A stretch of DNA of 64,000 bases from Lycorma delicatula (Eukaryota > Arthropoda > Insecta > Hemiptera > Fulgoridae), in contig NC_134460.1 of assembly GCF_047948215.1 (NCBI RefSeq), positions 123,021,324 through 123,085,323 of the forward strand. Reading direction: 5' to 3'. Position numbers and translations under genes: made by a program. The notes below the pieces were generated by a model. It saw nothing but the letters and a program-made list of their open reading frames with translations. It was not told the DNA's origin and did no database searches. Shown here piece by piece: positions 11,266 through 22,959 of the stretch (position 1 is the stretch's first letter; the number at the start of each line of letters is the position of its first letter).

Positions 11266-11682
11266 TCATGACGTGGGCGAAGTCGCCTTACATTCACGGC
11301 TTCCTGGCGTATGTCTTTGCAATTTGCATGTGAGACACCGAGGTTCATGCATACAATCCTTTAACAAGTGGCCAGGCTCGCCACAGGTAGAACAGTGGCC
11401 GCTGCGATCTGGTCCAAAACAAAAGTTGGCCCTGTAGCCTGCAGTCCAGCACCGAAAACATAAGTCATCAAAGGTGCGCCTAATCACCCTGCAGGCCATC
11501 CACCCAATTCGAATTCGCCCATCGGGCAGAACCTTGTCCGTCACAATGAACGGCATTGCCAAGGTGACTACTTGCATTGCCCTAAATGCCGGCCGCATGG
11601 ATAGTATATCTAGTGAGATCGACTCCCCTGTAACCTGACGAAGTTCCTTTAGGAACTCGTCCTTCGGAATGAGTAAATCCAC
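11266..11682 (-). pseudogene. R1-like LINE ORF1, C-terminal part with zinc knuckles
   Basis: A 138-codon open frame resembles the C-terminal half of the gag at the left end of the window. It has RIRIGWMACRVI, then three knuckles at about residues 75-88, 97-110 and 116-131. The first knuckle is CFRCWTAGYRANFC, where the zinc-binding His is Tyr; the other two keep C-C-H-C (the third with C-x2-C-x4-H-x6-C spacing). The N-terminal half of ORF1 is not found upstream, so this is a truncated copy. Downstream it runs straight into 3' UTR-like sequence. It differs clearly from the 225-1070 gag and so belongs to another R1-like family. Confidence 0.65.
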
Positions 11683-11782
11683 GACCTTAACAACAACGTA
11701 GAATGTTTTAGTTGAACATATCTTTAGTCAAATTTATGTAAATAATAAAACTGTCTCAAATCGTAATTTTAAATTCTTAAAA

Positions 11783-11830
11783 TCTTGTACAATTGCTAAC
11801 ATCTTGTACAATCTTGTACAATTGCTAACA
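11783..11830 (+). repeat. Target-site duplication with local tandem copies at RTE insertion
   Basis: A 19-base string (tcttgtacaattgctaaca) occurs at 11783-11801 and again at 11812-11830, with a further tcttgtacaa between them. The same start, tcttgtaccaat, follows the poly(A) of the RTE element at about 12806-12817. This fits a target-site duplication left by target-primed reverse transcription, with additional duplication at the 5' junction. Confidence 0.6.
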
Positions 11831-12789
11831 TGTACAGGAACCAAACAGCAACAATAACAATTGAAGAACATAAGAAAGAAGCCATAATAAGAAAGGGAGT
11901 CCGACAAGAATGTTCCCTATCTCCGTTACTTTTTAATCTTTACATGAAACTAGCAGTTAATGATGTTAAAGAACAATTTAGATTCGGAGTAACAGTACAA
12001 GGTGCAAAGATAAAGATGCTACGATTTGCTGATGATATAGTAATTCTAGCCGAGAGTAAAAAGGATTTAGAAGAAACAATGAACGGCATAGATGAAGTCC
12101 TACGCAAGAACTATCGCATGAAAATAAACAAGAACAAAACAAAAGTAATGAAATGTAGTAGAAATAACAAAGATGGACCGCTGAATGTGAAAATAGGAGG
12201 AGAAAAGATTATGGAGGTAGAAGAATTTTGTTATTTGGGAAGTAAAATTACTAAAGATGGACGAAGCAGGAGCGATATAAAATGCCGAATAGCACAAGCT
12301 AAACGAGCCTTCAGTAAGAAATATAATTTGTTTACATCAAAAATTAATTTAAATCTCAGGAAAAGATTTTTGAAGGTATATGTTTGGAGTGTAGCTTTAT
12401 ATGGAAGTGAAACTTGGACAATCGGAGTATCTAAGAAGAAAAGATTAGAAGCTTTTGAAATATGGTGCTATAGGAGAATGTTAAAAATCAGATGGGTGGA
12501 TAAAGTGACAAATGAAGAGGTATTGCGGCAAATAGATGAAGAAAGAAGCGTTTGGAAAAATATAGTTAAAAGAAGAGACAGACTTATAGGCCACATACTA
12601 AGGCATCCTGGAATAGTCGCTTTAATATTGGAAGGACAGGTAGAAGGGAAAAAATGTGTAGGCAGGCCACGTTTGGAGTATGTAAAACAAATTCTTGGGG
12701 ATGTAGGATGTAGAGGGTATACTGAAATGAAACGACTAGCACTAGATAGGGAATCTTGGAGAGCTGCATCAAACCAGTCAAATGACTGA
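11830..12789 (+). CDS. 5'-truncated RTE-type LINE: reverse transcriptase palm to C-terminus, open frame
   Basis: This is an uninterrupted 319-codon frame. Motif B is at residues 23-32 (GVRQECSLSP; the family normally has RQGCSLSP, so the conserved Gly is Glu here). The catalytic box is RFADDIVIL with FADD at 66-69, followed by LGSKITKDG at 136-144. The long C-terminal region has ETWTI, WCYRRMLKIRW, GHILRH, GKKCVGRPR and a final DRESWRAASNQS. The C-terminal order matches RTE/BovB-like ORF2 proteins. Endonuclease, N-terminal reverse-transcriptase motifs and motif A are missing. The first Met is therefore the truncation point rather than a true start. The stop is followed by tgactgaagac and a poly(A) (about 12793-12805). 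A near-perfect flanking duplication and the clean frame imply a recent insertion. Confidence 0.8.
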   Translation: MYRNQTATITIEEHKKEAIIRKGVRQECSLSPLLFNLYMKLAVNDVKEQFRFGVTVQGAKIKMLRFADDIVILAESKKDLEETMNGIDEVLRKNYRMKINKNKTKVMKCSRNNKDGPLNVKIGGEKIMEVEEFCYLGSKITKDGRSRSDIKCRIAQAKRAFSKKYNLFTSKINLNLRKRFLKVYVWSVALYGSETWTIGVSKKKRLEAFEIWCYRRMLKIRWVDKVTNEEVLRQIDEERSVWKNIVKRRDRLIGHILRHPGIVALILEGQVEGKKCVGRPRLEYVKQILGDVGCRGYTEMKRLALDRESWRAASNQSND

Positions 12790-12839
12790 AGACAAAAAAA
12801 AAAAATCTTGTACCAATACCTCAATTTATGTTAGGGTGA

Positions 12840-13856
12840 CGGTCAGTTTTATTAGACCGGGTTTGCAGCGCCTACTTCGGTATGAAAGATATTAGCAAAC
12901 AGAAATTCGACATCGGTAATGAAACTGACTTAAGAAAATAGTGATACATTAAAAATATATGGTCTGTAACTGAACTGAACGTTGTAGTATAATCGTTTGC
13001 AGTTATCTTTTTCTGGATGAAAATAATACAAAGAAAACCAATTTTATCATTAAGAATACAACACGTTGTCTGAAAAAATGTAATTTCCTTTTAAAACTGC
13101 AAAAAAAATTAGAAATCTTTTCTGGTAGATACAAACGGTAAGCTGTAAACCATACTTGGAAGAGGTGAATAAAGCAACCCAAGGATACGAATATAGTGAG
13201 CGCAATGTGGATTACGAATTTCAATCAGAACTGGCTGTATATAGAAAATTAACCTTATTTTGATTTGAATAATGTTAAATTAAATTTAAATCTCTGACAA
13301 GATATTTCATCTGATTCAAAGTTACTTTTCATTATTTATCATTTATCAATTAACAAATTAAAATTGAAAAAAACTAAAACTACAGATTACAATAAAATAT
13401 TAAATATAACATTTACCGAATGAAATTACTTTTTTTAGTTATGCAGAACACATTATTTTAATTGGGATTTAGAAATATACATATAGTATGTGAATAACAA
13501 TTATAAAAAGTAACGAGGATAAAAAAAGCTAAAGGGAAAGATTAAGTAAATTTCACAAATAAAAAGTTTTCTCTTTGGCTTTAAAAAAAAATATTTTCAA
13601 TTTTAAAAAAGTTACTCTAGTTAAACTACTTCAGTTAGAACTTAGTTATAATGAGGAAATCATTCGCAGATAAATTTTAGTAATTCATAAAATAATTAAA
13701 ATAAAACATTAAATTATATTTTGTTTCTATTTTTTTTTTTTTTTTTTTTTTTACAGAAAAGACTGAAATTAAAATAGAATTTCTTGAGTTCGTTTTTTAC
13801 TGAAAAAATGTAGTTACAATTATTTTAATATGAGTTAAAATATTTTTTTACTGATT
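12840..13856. other. AT-rich stretch with poly-T, no gene
   Basis: A homopolymer T tract lies at about 13730-13752. Frames such as 13003-13224 (minus) have no recognisable domain. Confidence 0.4.
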
Positions 13857-14036
13857 TTTATAATTTTTCTATTAAAAAAAAAATCTTGGTAAATGTCAGT
13901 AAAAAATAAATTAGCTTTGAGCTACACAGAATAATTATTTTAATATTTTTAAAAATCGTTTTAATTTTTCTACTAAAAAAACTCATGGTAAACGTTGGTA
14001 AAAATGAAATTGTCTTTGAGTTATATAGAACAAATA
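13857..14036. repeat. Tandem duplication, unit about 104 bases
   Basis: Two diverged units start at about 13857 (tttataatttttctattaaa) and about 13960 (ttttaatttttctactaaaa). Both continue through a ...ggtaaa-gt-ggtaaaaa... segment and a ctttgag-ta segment. Divergence of roughly a fifth suggests an old event. No coding. Confidence 0.6.
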
Positions 14037-14039
14037 ACC

Positions 14040-15649
14040 GAGAGAGAAAAGTTGTGCTACATTCCATATTATTGAAACCACAGTAGAAAACTCAGACCAG
14101 GATATACAAAATTTAATTGGATACATTTGTTTTTTTTTGTTTTTTTTTTTATAATATTTTACTACTACTGATAATATTTAAAATACACGTACATTATAAT
14201 TTTAGTTAAACAGCAGTTGTATAATATCTTTAATTTTCGAATACACTTATTTTATTGAAAATATTACGATATACTGTAATTAATTTTGTAATATTTATTT
14301 TCATAATGGTATAAGATGTTTTACAAAAAATAAAGGTCTTCTAGCTTTTTAATATGACTGTCAGTCAGACATATTTTTATAACATATAAACGTTTTACAA
14401 TTTTTAAAATGGATCCAATCATAACGGTCCTTATTATTTTCAAATATATACTTATACATTCTTATTTCTTGAACGTATACTTAATTTTATACCTACATCA
14501 TTTTTTTTTTACGTAATTTATTTTACTATCAATATATACTGTATGTCATATTTTAATTTTTTTATGAATAGCCCTGAAATATAAAAAAGTTTTCAAATTA
14601 AAGTTTGTTTTCAAAATTCTACAATTTTCATAGAACTAAGAAAAAAAACGTATAACCTAACAATAGTGAATCTCAGCTAAGAGGGTACTTGACAAAAACA
14701 TTACATGTGAGGTAAGGAGGTGTTTCTGTAATTACACACAACAGTACTATGACATAGTTAACAAATAGTGACATCATGTTTATTACTGACATTTGTAGAA
14801 AGGAATTATTATTATTATTACCACCACATAGTATAATTATTTTAATATTTCATCTGTCTTGTGAATCCTGTAAATCATTGATTTTATTATTTCATTTGTT
14901 AATAATAAATTGTTATTATAATGATCAAAATATGGTAATATATTAATGTTTTTATTATTTTTTTTAATTTCATAATACGATAATCTATAAAATCTACGTA
15001 TATAATCGTACGATTTTAGAAGATAATGAATGTTACCAAGTAATTAATTCTTAAATTTAATGAGAATGAATTATTTTACTTTAAGATCAATCATGCAATT
15101 CGTAAAACGAATTTTGTGGCTCGATTACAACTGAAACATACTTTATTTATAATCAATATCAACTTAAATGAAATTAAATTTTGAAGAAATTATTTTGAAG
15201 TAAACAAAGCACTGTTACAGATGAATATTTAAAGATATACAAAATATTTGCAAATTAAAAAAAATTAATTTGTCTCCAACAAGAGACGACACAAATAAAC
15301 ACGATTAATAAAATAATAATTTGTGTCTGGCTCACAAATTTAATGCGTAAAGGTAACTGAAAGTTACCACTAACAAAAAAAAAAAATTATGTATACCTCA
15401 TATTTCGAATCAAAACCAACAGGTATCAATCAATATGGAATATAATATAGAATGAAATGGATACACAGTGTGTGAACTGGATATGTAGTGTAATGAGCCA
15501 TATATACCGTATTACGATTTACAAAAACAGTTAATATGAATGTCCAGATAGATGACCTTAAGTTAATGTAATGTATAACTTTCAGGTCATATCAATTTAT
15601 TTGTTTATATTTATAATTTATATATTATAATGGAGATATTTTATTTTTT
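14040..15649. other. AT-rich stretch, no recognised gene
   Basis: Poly-T, TTA runs and short frames only; nothing to name. Confidence 0.4.
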
Positions 15650-15664
15650 TATTGTTGAAAGTAT

Positions 15665-15830
15665 TTTTCTTTTTTGTTTGTTTAACCTCCTGTATCACCT
15701 TTAGGTATTGCTTCAAAGGATGAGATCAATGATTTGTAGCGTGTGTGAAATGCCATGCCTGACCGGGATTCGAACCCGGGACCTCCGGATGAAAGGCCGC
15801 GACGCTACCACTCGCGCCACTGAGGCCGGC
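15665..15830 (-). repeat. tRNA-derived SINE with target-site duplication
   Basis: On the minus strand the head begins gccggcctcagtggcgcgag and contains an A-box-like region (cgcgagtggtagcg) and a canonical B box (ggttcgaatcc), as in a tRNA. A short unrelated body follows, then a tail (ctcatcctttgaagc, aggaggtta) and an A-rich end. Flanks are tattgttgaaagtat (15650-15664) and tattgttaaatgtat (15831-15845), a 15-base duplication with two differences. It is not a functional tRNA gene: the tRNA-like part lacks a proper acceptor stem and continues into the SINE body. A second copy is at 37,312-37,467. Confidence 0.85.
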
Positions 15831-15845
15831 TATTGTTAAATGTAT

Positions 15846-18275
15846 TATGCTCTTTTATCAGACAATTTTTACCTACTCCAAATCCTTAGTTCAAGTGGAA
15901 TTTTATTCTTATTGGGCAGAACTCACATAATTTTGAGTATTTTTATAAAAATAAATCCTGGATAACAACAGCTACTTATACTACATGTGTAAATTAATAA
16001 TAATAATAATATTAATACTTGAAAAATTTCATTACATTATATTACAATTATATAATTTAGAAACGTATAATATTTTCCTTTTTATGAGTATATACCACTA
16101 TATTAGTAAGTTTTAAAATTTATATTATCTATCGAATCACAATGTTGTAATAAATGTAAATAAATTTTTATAATTTTTTTTTACTCCCACAGTAATCTCT
16201 TGTCAAATTAATATGATTTTAGAGGTGTGGCTGAATTTTATAAAAGGTATTACGAGTTAGGAAAGGAAAAACAAAATAAATATTGACGGATCAATTAACG
16301 TAATCAAAAAGAACTCATAGCAATTTAATTGAATAACACACACACACACACACACACACACTTCTACAAACGCATAAAAAGTGTATTAGGTAGAAAAACA
16401 TACAAAAACCTACGAATCAAATGAATATTGTAAATCAGTAATCCTCTTCCCTGATGTAAAGAACCTTGTTTTAATTGATTTACAAAATGTGAGCTGGCCA
16501 AAGGTAAAATATTAATAATTGTCAGTTCACGGACAGAAATACTGAAAAAAGCTTTTATTTTTTTTCAAGTGTTGCTGCGTAATTCACACTTACTTAATTA
16601 TATCTGTAAAATTATAATGTTTTATTGTATACATTTAAAAAAAATGAAAAGCCACTAAGTAACAAATTTACTAAGATACGAATAATTAATTACAATTATA
16701 TTTTGGATGTGGAGGGGTAAAATAAAATTTATTTAATATAAATTGTAACTAAAGGAAATGGAATGTCTTCTTTAGTTAGAAAAGAATTTCTAAAGAAAAA
16801 AAATTTCTTTAAAAATACGCAAATTTTGTTTTTATTAATTGAACTCCTTGAAATAATTTATTAATATTAATCCAACTGGAAATATCACAAAAAATTAAAC
16901 ACAGAGCATTATGTAGAAAAAAAGAAATTCTTTTGGTAATTTTATTTTATTTATAAGTTTTTTTTTTTTAATTTTTGATAAGTCATAACTTAATTCTAAA
17001 AACTATTTTACTTTCTCGTCTAGCGCTATAGCTGACGAAAAAGTGAAGTATTGAAAACTGTCCAATTTGGGCACATGCAGTTTTCACCGGATCTTGAGGT
17101 TTTGACACCTAAGGAACCCAAAGAACCAGATGGAAATTTTCCGGATGTTCGTATGTACGTGTGTGTGTTTCAGTGTCTTACACCTTACATCTTCAGAACT
17201 ACTGGAGCGATTTAGACCAAACTTGTTCAGATTACTTCTATATATGGAGTATTGTTGCCATTAAAGTTTGAACTTAAAATAAAGTGTGAAAATAAAGTTC
17301 ATCAGATTGTGTTTTTTAAAAATTAATTATCTACATTGAAAAAGTCTTTAAATGTTACTTAAAAATATAATTTAGCATACCTACACAATAGAGTTTAAAA
17401 CTGCATTGTTAAATTTGTATTTAAATAATGCTATGCTCGTTTTGTTGTAAATATTACATACTGTTTTGTAGTGATAATTGGTTTAAGAAATAACGATAAC
17501 AGTAGAGGATAATAAGTACTGGGTACACTGAAGCATCATAATTTATTGTTTAAAACTGAAACAGAGAGTTAATGTGGGCGAAGGGGTAAAATAGAGTAGA
17601 TGAGAGGTGGTAGGCCTTCTATGCGCATAATTCACGGGCTATAAGATGTAGTAGAATTCGTGTTCCATTTTACTTCTAGCCGCTTCACTATAGTATACTA
17701 TCTTCCCATCCCATACAAGACCGTGGCAATTTGGGGATCTACATTTCTCCCCAGATACCACTGTTTCGGCAAAGAAACACATGTTGGTTCTCAAATGGAT
17801 AATAAAATTTTACTACTTACTAGAAAAGGTGTTGAATTTGGTTTTATGAAACAAGATATAAAGTAGTTACAGCGTACCGAATAAACTGTATTTTACGATA
17901 CAATTTAACCCCATTTTATTTACTATTCTAATTTTATTTCGAAGGTTAAACAATTTTTTTAATAATATTTAAAAATATCATCATGATCATAATATGCAAA
18001 ATATTGACATGGTTTATTCGGTTTAACTTTAAAATAACAAAAATTTATTATATTCCAAGAATTTTGTTTATTACTCGTGAAACAAGAAAAATTAATAGTT
18101 TAAACCATAGGTATATACATTACAAGAAATAAATATTATAGCTACACAGTTACAGGGATTGTATGAAAAAATATGAAAAATATCTATCATGACATAAATC
18201 ACAAAATAATTTTTTAGATCATACTAAATAAACTATTTAGATCGTATTAAGAATGAGAACCAAGCCACAAACAAA
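15846..18275. other. No gene; CA microsatellite at 16336-16361
   Basis: Contains a 26-base (AC)n run. About 17,060-17,290 (gcagttttcaccggatcttg and following) has the style of an abundant hemipteran repeat, recalled from memory only. The frame 17660-17866 has no recognisable domain. Confidence 0.4.
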
Positions 18276-18790
18276 AATCTGATGTGGACACCACATTAAT
18301 TCCTTGTATGCCTATTAAATTACAAATACACACAATTTTCTTAAAATGGAAAGTACATAAAATATTTCATTAATTAAAATATCATTTTGCTATAATTCTG
18401 AAACCAAAAAAAAATAATTACCACATATGATAAATCGTTGAAAAGCTCTCAATGAAGACTTAACTGCAGTTAATAAAAGTCCAAAATCTAAATCTTTTGG
18501 ATTTTGGGTTTATTTGAACATTTTTGGTTCAGTCGATTGCAATCAAAAGGGGAGGTGCACAACTAGATATTACACAAGTCCTAAATCCAAAATTTCAAAT
18601 TCTTACGGCTAATCATTTTTGAGTTATGCGAGATACATACGTACGTACATACATACAAACGTACGTACAGACATCACGGCAAACCTAGTTAAAGTGGAAT
18701 CAGGGTTGGTCAAAATGGATATTTCCTTTGAAATCTGAAAACCGAAATTTTTCGCCATAACAATATTTTACTTCGTACAAGGAAGTAAAA
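18276..18790 (+). repeat. Repeat X, copy 1 (internally deleted)
   Basis: The copy starts with aatctgatgtggacaccaca and ends with the hairpin-type end ttcgtacaaggaagtaaaa. The central body (cgttgaaaagctctcaatga, ccagtcgattgcaatcaaaa) matches five other copies. About 200 bases present in the 27.6-kb copy, including the tRNA-like B-box segment, are missing here. It has no coding potential. Confidence 0.85.
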
Positions 18791-18794
18791 ATGG

Positions 18795-19965
18795 AACTAC
18801 TCAAGAATTTACTTTTAAGGATTAAGAGAAAATTTGACAATACACTGATCAAAGTAATGTAATAAAATACACAGTTTTATTGAAAATGATAAATAGTTAG
18901 AAAGTAAATATTCGTACAAGAAACGACGGCAAAAAATTGTCTCCTGGCTTTGCTGCTGCAGTTTAAAAGGAAATTAAATTAAACATTGAAATATGTAAGT
19001 ATGCAAATAAAAAATTATGTAAAGAAAACATATTCTGTACTTCATCTTGATATAAGAGATCGACTGTTCATGATTTTCACTTTAAACTATTAAGTGGGAT
19101 CCAAACTTAAGTATAGCAATCCGGTAGTACAAAAATTAAGTGACATCAATAACTTACGTTTATACAGAGCCATCATTCAAAATTTCATAAAAATCAGTTA
19201 CTACTGTGTGAAGATATCGAAAAAAAAATAACTGACAAAAATTAATTTTTCTTATCTATCCTTTAACTTCTGAATGAAATTCCCAAAATATATAACCAAA
19301 ATAACTTACTAATGTGATGGTAACACCTAATTCGTATAAGAATATGACTTTGAGTTAAGAAATACCTTCCAAAAAAAATAGCGAATAGTTTTTGCCTCCT
19401 CGCTTTTATCGGGGTTCGAAGAAGATCAAACATAATCAGGATGTAGCTATAATCAGGAAGCTATCTGAGGGATTTTAAATTATGTGAAAAAATGTATCTA
19501 CCTTCGAGTAAAATTTTGATTCATGGGACTCATGAAACCTGTAACTCCTGGCCCCCTTAACCAATTGTTAGCGTAATTTGTAGGAATCAATGGCCCACGC
19601 TAAATTTCATCTAAATCGGTCCATCCAGTCAATACGTATCAAACAAAATACATAAACACTCGTCAAATTTTCCAAATTGAAATTACGTATTTTAATTAGA
19701 GAGGCGTCTTGAAATATGAGAAGCTGCAAAAACGCCGACAAGCAAAATCTGATTCGATTAGCATTCTTTTCCTTAAACTGGATATCTGAAAGAGAACTCT
19801 CGGATTTCAAAAAAGTAGATAGTTTTTAGTTTGAATTATTTAATCGTATTGTACGTGTAATCTTGAAGCGACAACAATTAAGGTTTAGATTATATATTCT
19901 CTGTCAAATGCGTTAGATTGTTGCACAGGCCAAGATATTATGAGCTCGGACTTCAGTACAATAGG
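18795..19965. other. No gene recognised
   Basis: AT-rich, with repeat-like text at about 19,380-19,640 that is single-copy in this window. The minus frame 19607-19810 is not recognised. Confidence 0.35.
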
Positions 19966-19969
19966 GGTT

Positions 19970-20125
19970 GCCACAAAAGAAAGCAGAGCGCGTGTACTGA
20001 TTGGCAGAAACAAAAATCAGTGATTGTTATTCTAAGAAATTATACGTAAATGTATCGTAGAAATTCTGTGAGCGACAAAAGTGTACGTAAGTAGTGCGAA
20101 CAGTTTTTGGAAACCGGAAGCGTAT
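19970..20125 (+). pseudogene. Possible N-terminal scrap of a DUF4817-type DDE transposase
   Basis: In one shifted reading the sequence gives KKAERVY, then YSKKLYVN, then RRNSVSDKSVRK, a stop and CEQFLETGSV. This matches the general pattern of the N-terminal helix-turn-helix region of the insect transposase family seen also at 57.3 kb. There, a start ending in FAKSES is followed by a string that normally reads ...IRRWYKQFQETG. It is short and broken, so the call rests on motif order. Confidence 0.35.
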
Positions 20126-20329
20126 GAAGGGAATAATTTCCCAACAGGTTGGAACTCCTCTACATGCAGCAGAGGTTACAGTTTGCACTTAACTATATTC
20201 TCAGAAGACCGGGTAGGCAGAAAATTTAATCGCTTAAGTAAGTTTAACTTTAACTTTAGTAAGTTTAATTTTAGTTTCTCAAAAAGACATTCGGAAAAAT
20301 TTTAACCAGTTTATAGTCGAAATTTTCGA

Positions 20330-20877
20330 AGACAGGGGTTTTAAAGAAAATATGAATATATTAGTTATTATACACAAAATATAGTTCACTTTTCACAAAA
20401 AACGAAAAAAAAATGATTCAATTCAATTAATTTTAATTTTTTTTTAAGTCGGTGGAAAAATGAAAAATATAAAAAACAAATTAACTCAAAATTTGGATTA
20501 ATCTCAAAAAGTTGAAATTGAAAGAAAATAAATGCTATTAATTTGTATTACACATAAATGCATTTTTCGAAGTCTGTTTTTTATTATTTTAAAGATGCAT
20601 AGCCGCACCAATAAGGCTATCCATATTAAAAGTACAATCTTCAGGATACACAAAAAGAAAGAAACTTTTATCTTGATAAGATTAAGACAAAGACTTCATT
20701 AAATAACATAAATTAATTACTGCGCAGCACCGGCAATCCGATCGGCAATTTTCTATGAAGCCTGAAATTGCTTTCTGGAATGTAAAAATATGTATAATTT
20801 TTAGTTCAAATTTTCAAAAATAATTTTCTTAATTTCATATAAAATTTTTTTGTTTTAATATTACAATTCATTTAGGT
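20330..20877. other. AT-rich stretch, no gene
   Basis: Nothing recognised. Confidence 0.4.
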
Positions 20878-21010
20878 GTACAGAGTCTCCGAAGTTGATG
20901 CCAAACTTCAGGGAATGATTCAGAACATCAGAATAAATTAAAAAATTCATATGAAAAAGTGCCACCTAATCTTTCTTTATTTTCTTTCAGTTCTCCATTT
21001 TGTTTCTTTT
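20878..21010 (+). repeat. Fragment related to one arm of the 59.7-kb inverted-repeat element
   Basis: The text gatgccaaacttcagggaat, then gattcagaaca, then ttcatatgaaaaagt and ccattttgt keeps the order of the left arm at 59,755-59,865 (ccgaacttcaggaactgatt, caggaca, gttcatatcgatataagt, gccattttgt). Only one arm is visible here, so it is an old partial copy of the same family. Confidence 0.5.
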
Positions 21011-22750
21011 AATAATAAGTTTTTATTTTAAGAACGTTTTGAGATATTTTAATGAAATTTGGGGTAAATTTACCAAAACTTTTTCTACAAAGAAAGTTTA
21101 AAAACTCTACCTTCAGGCCACGTATGATCATATATTTTTTGAAAACGGAATATTGGAATAATTTTATCTAATATAACATAATCTAACATTTACGGAACTA
21201 TTAATGATTTAAAAAAAAATAAATTACTACAATTTTGAAATCTTCAAAGTTAAAATTTATAAATCTATATTGTAGATATTTCTGGGTCATGTTCATTGAA
21301 ATATTTCAATCCGTTCTTAAAATAAAAACTTTTATTGAAAAAAAAAAATTGCGGACAGAGGGAAAATGAAGCGAGATAAGATTATTTGTCCTCATAAAAG
21401 TTTTTTTTATTTTTCTGTTCTAAATTAGTTCCTTATGTTTGATCAACACCAACCTGGTCATCTCATACACGACATTGTGTAGATTATTATTAGGCCAGAA
21501 CAGTTAAATTTTGAATAACGATGAAAAAATGGAGAAAGATACTGTATCGTAAACGTGACCATGAAAATTAAAAAAAAAATTCCATTTATGTTATTACTAA
21601 AAAAATAAAAAAAACATATTAGTACAAGGTACTATGTAGCTTCCCGTAAGAAAATTATCATTAGAATCGGTGCATATGATTGTGAGAAAGTCTTGAAAAT
21701 TTAAAAGTCAAAATTATAAATCAAAGTCAAAAAATTGGATTTAACATTAAAATTGGAAATAACATTATAATGCTTTTATTGTTATTTCCATAATATCTTT
21801 TGTTTATATTTTTTATTGTAAACATTTTGTGTGAATTACAAAATTATAATTGTTCTTCTTTTTTTTTTTAAATATGCACCGGCTACTACTCATCGTCAAA
21901 ATGTCAAAAAAATTATTGCTTATAATATTTTCATTTTTTTAAATTTTAACAACATTTCAAAAAAAAAATTATTAAAACGTGCGGATGTATGTGTAAAAGT
22001 AACAATTATGGCTGTATGTAAACATATGGATACTATGTACCCAAGTTCAAAGAATTTCATAGTTACAGTTTACGGAGTTTTAGAGTTTTCATAAAAACTC
22101 TATCAAGGAAAACTATAACGGAAGCGCAAGGTCACCCTAAGATAATAAAAATGGTAATATTATTTACAATTTTTATTTTATTTTTTAAATCAACCATTTT
22201 TAAAATAGTTACGGTAATGATGATCCTTACATGAAGATACGAAAGCGTCGAGAGTCCATGGGGAGAGAGCCTCCGGGCTATCTGTACTTATCGTAATACA
22301 ATTTTACCCTAGAAATAGAAAGGAATGTATAAAACCAACAATAAAGAAAATCAAGAAGTATTATGTTTTTAAAAAGCATTTTAAAAACTTTTTCTATCCT
22401 TTATAAACGTGTACAATAATTCTTCCAACGTTTGCTTTATTCGAGCAACTAAAAACGTTTATGTTTCACTTACTCGACGTTATGATCGCCCACACTTTCT
22501 TACTGTATAGTATAATACTTTAATAAAGAATATAAAGATTTGTAGAAGTTAGTGGGAGGAAAAAACAACAGTAACAGCACCACACCTAATAACTTAAGTT
22601 TAGATATATGCAAATAACGATAAATTTTTACGCTTCAAGGGTCTTTGACAAAATGTTATACAAAATGTTTTGTAGCAATAGAAATAAGCAATAGATATCC
22701 CAAATGAAATTGGGCATCAATATTTATAAACATCTACTTTCTTCAAATAA
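21011..22750. other. No gene; short repeat end near 22,240-22,290
   Basis: Mostly AT-rich. The text at about 22,246-22,283 (cgtcgagagtccatggggag and following) resembles about 55,869-55,905 (cgtcgagagtataggggtgg). These are probably the ends of two copies of the same unidentified dispersed element. Confidence 0.35.
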
Positions 22751-22957
22751 CTATGGTAGAAACAGGAATAATATTACAGTGAATTTTATTAACAGGAGAT
22801 GTTCAACATGAGCACCATTTTCCTCTAGGTATACTTGAACACCTTTCAAAATGTTTGAAAATATAGTCTGAACCACCCAAAAAAATGGGTGCATTAGCAA
22901 ATTCAGTAACATTATTTTTCTTTTATCCAGGATACTAGAATTGTCATTGCTTCCCAT
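22751..22957 (-). pseudogene. Possible C-terminal scrap of a DDE transposase
   Basis: The minus frame contains FSNILKGVQVYLEENGAHVEHLL. Its ending resembles the C-terminal signature (F..R...C...NG.H.EHLL) of insect mariner-like/DUF4817-type transposases. No DDE motifs are identifiable next to it. Confidence 0.35.
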
Positions 22958-22959
22958 AA

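Noticed and set aside
10878..11437. Cluster of overlapping frames on both strands
   Set aside because: GC-rich LINE 3' UTR and the opposite strand of the gag ORF produce long frames by chance; only the minus gag frame has motifs.
12468..12824. Minus-strand frames inside the RTE ORF
   Set aside because: Antisense shadows of the open reverse-transcriptase frame.
15757..15830. tRNA gene (B box and near cloverleaf on minus strand)
   Set aside because: The sequence continues into a SINE body with tail and TSD and has a second copy at 37 kb; not a functional tRNA.
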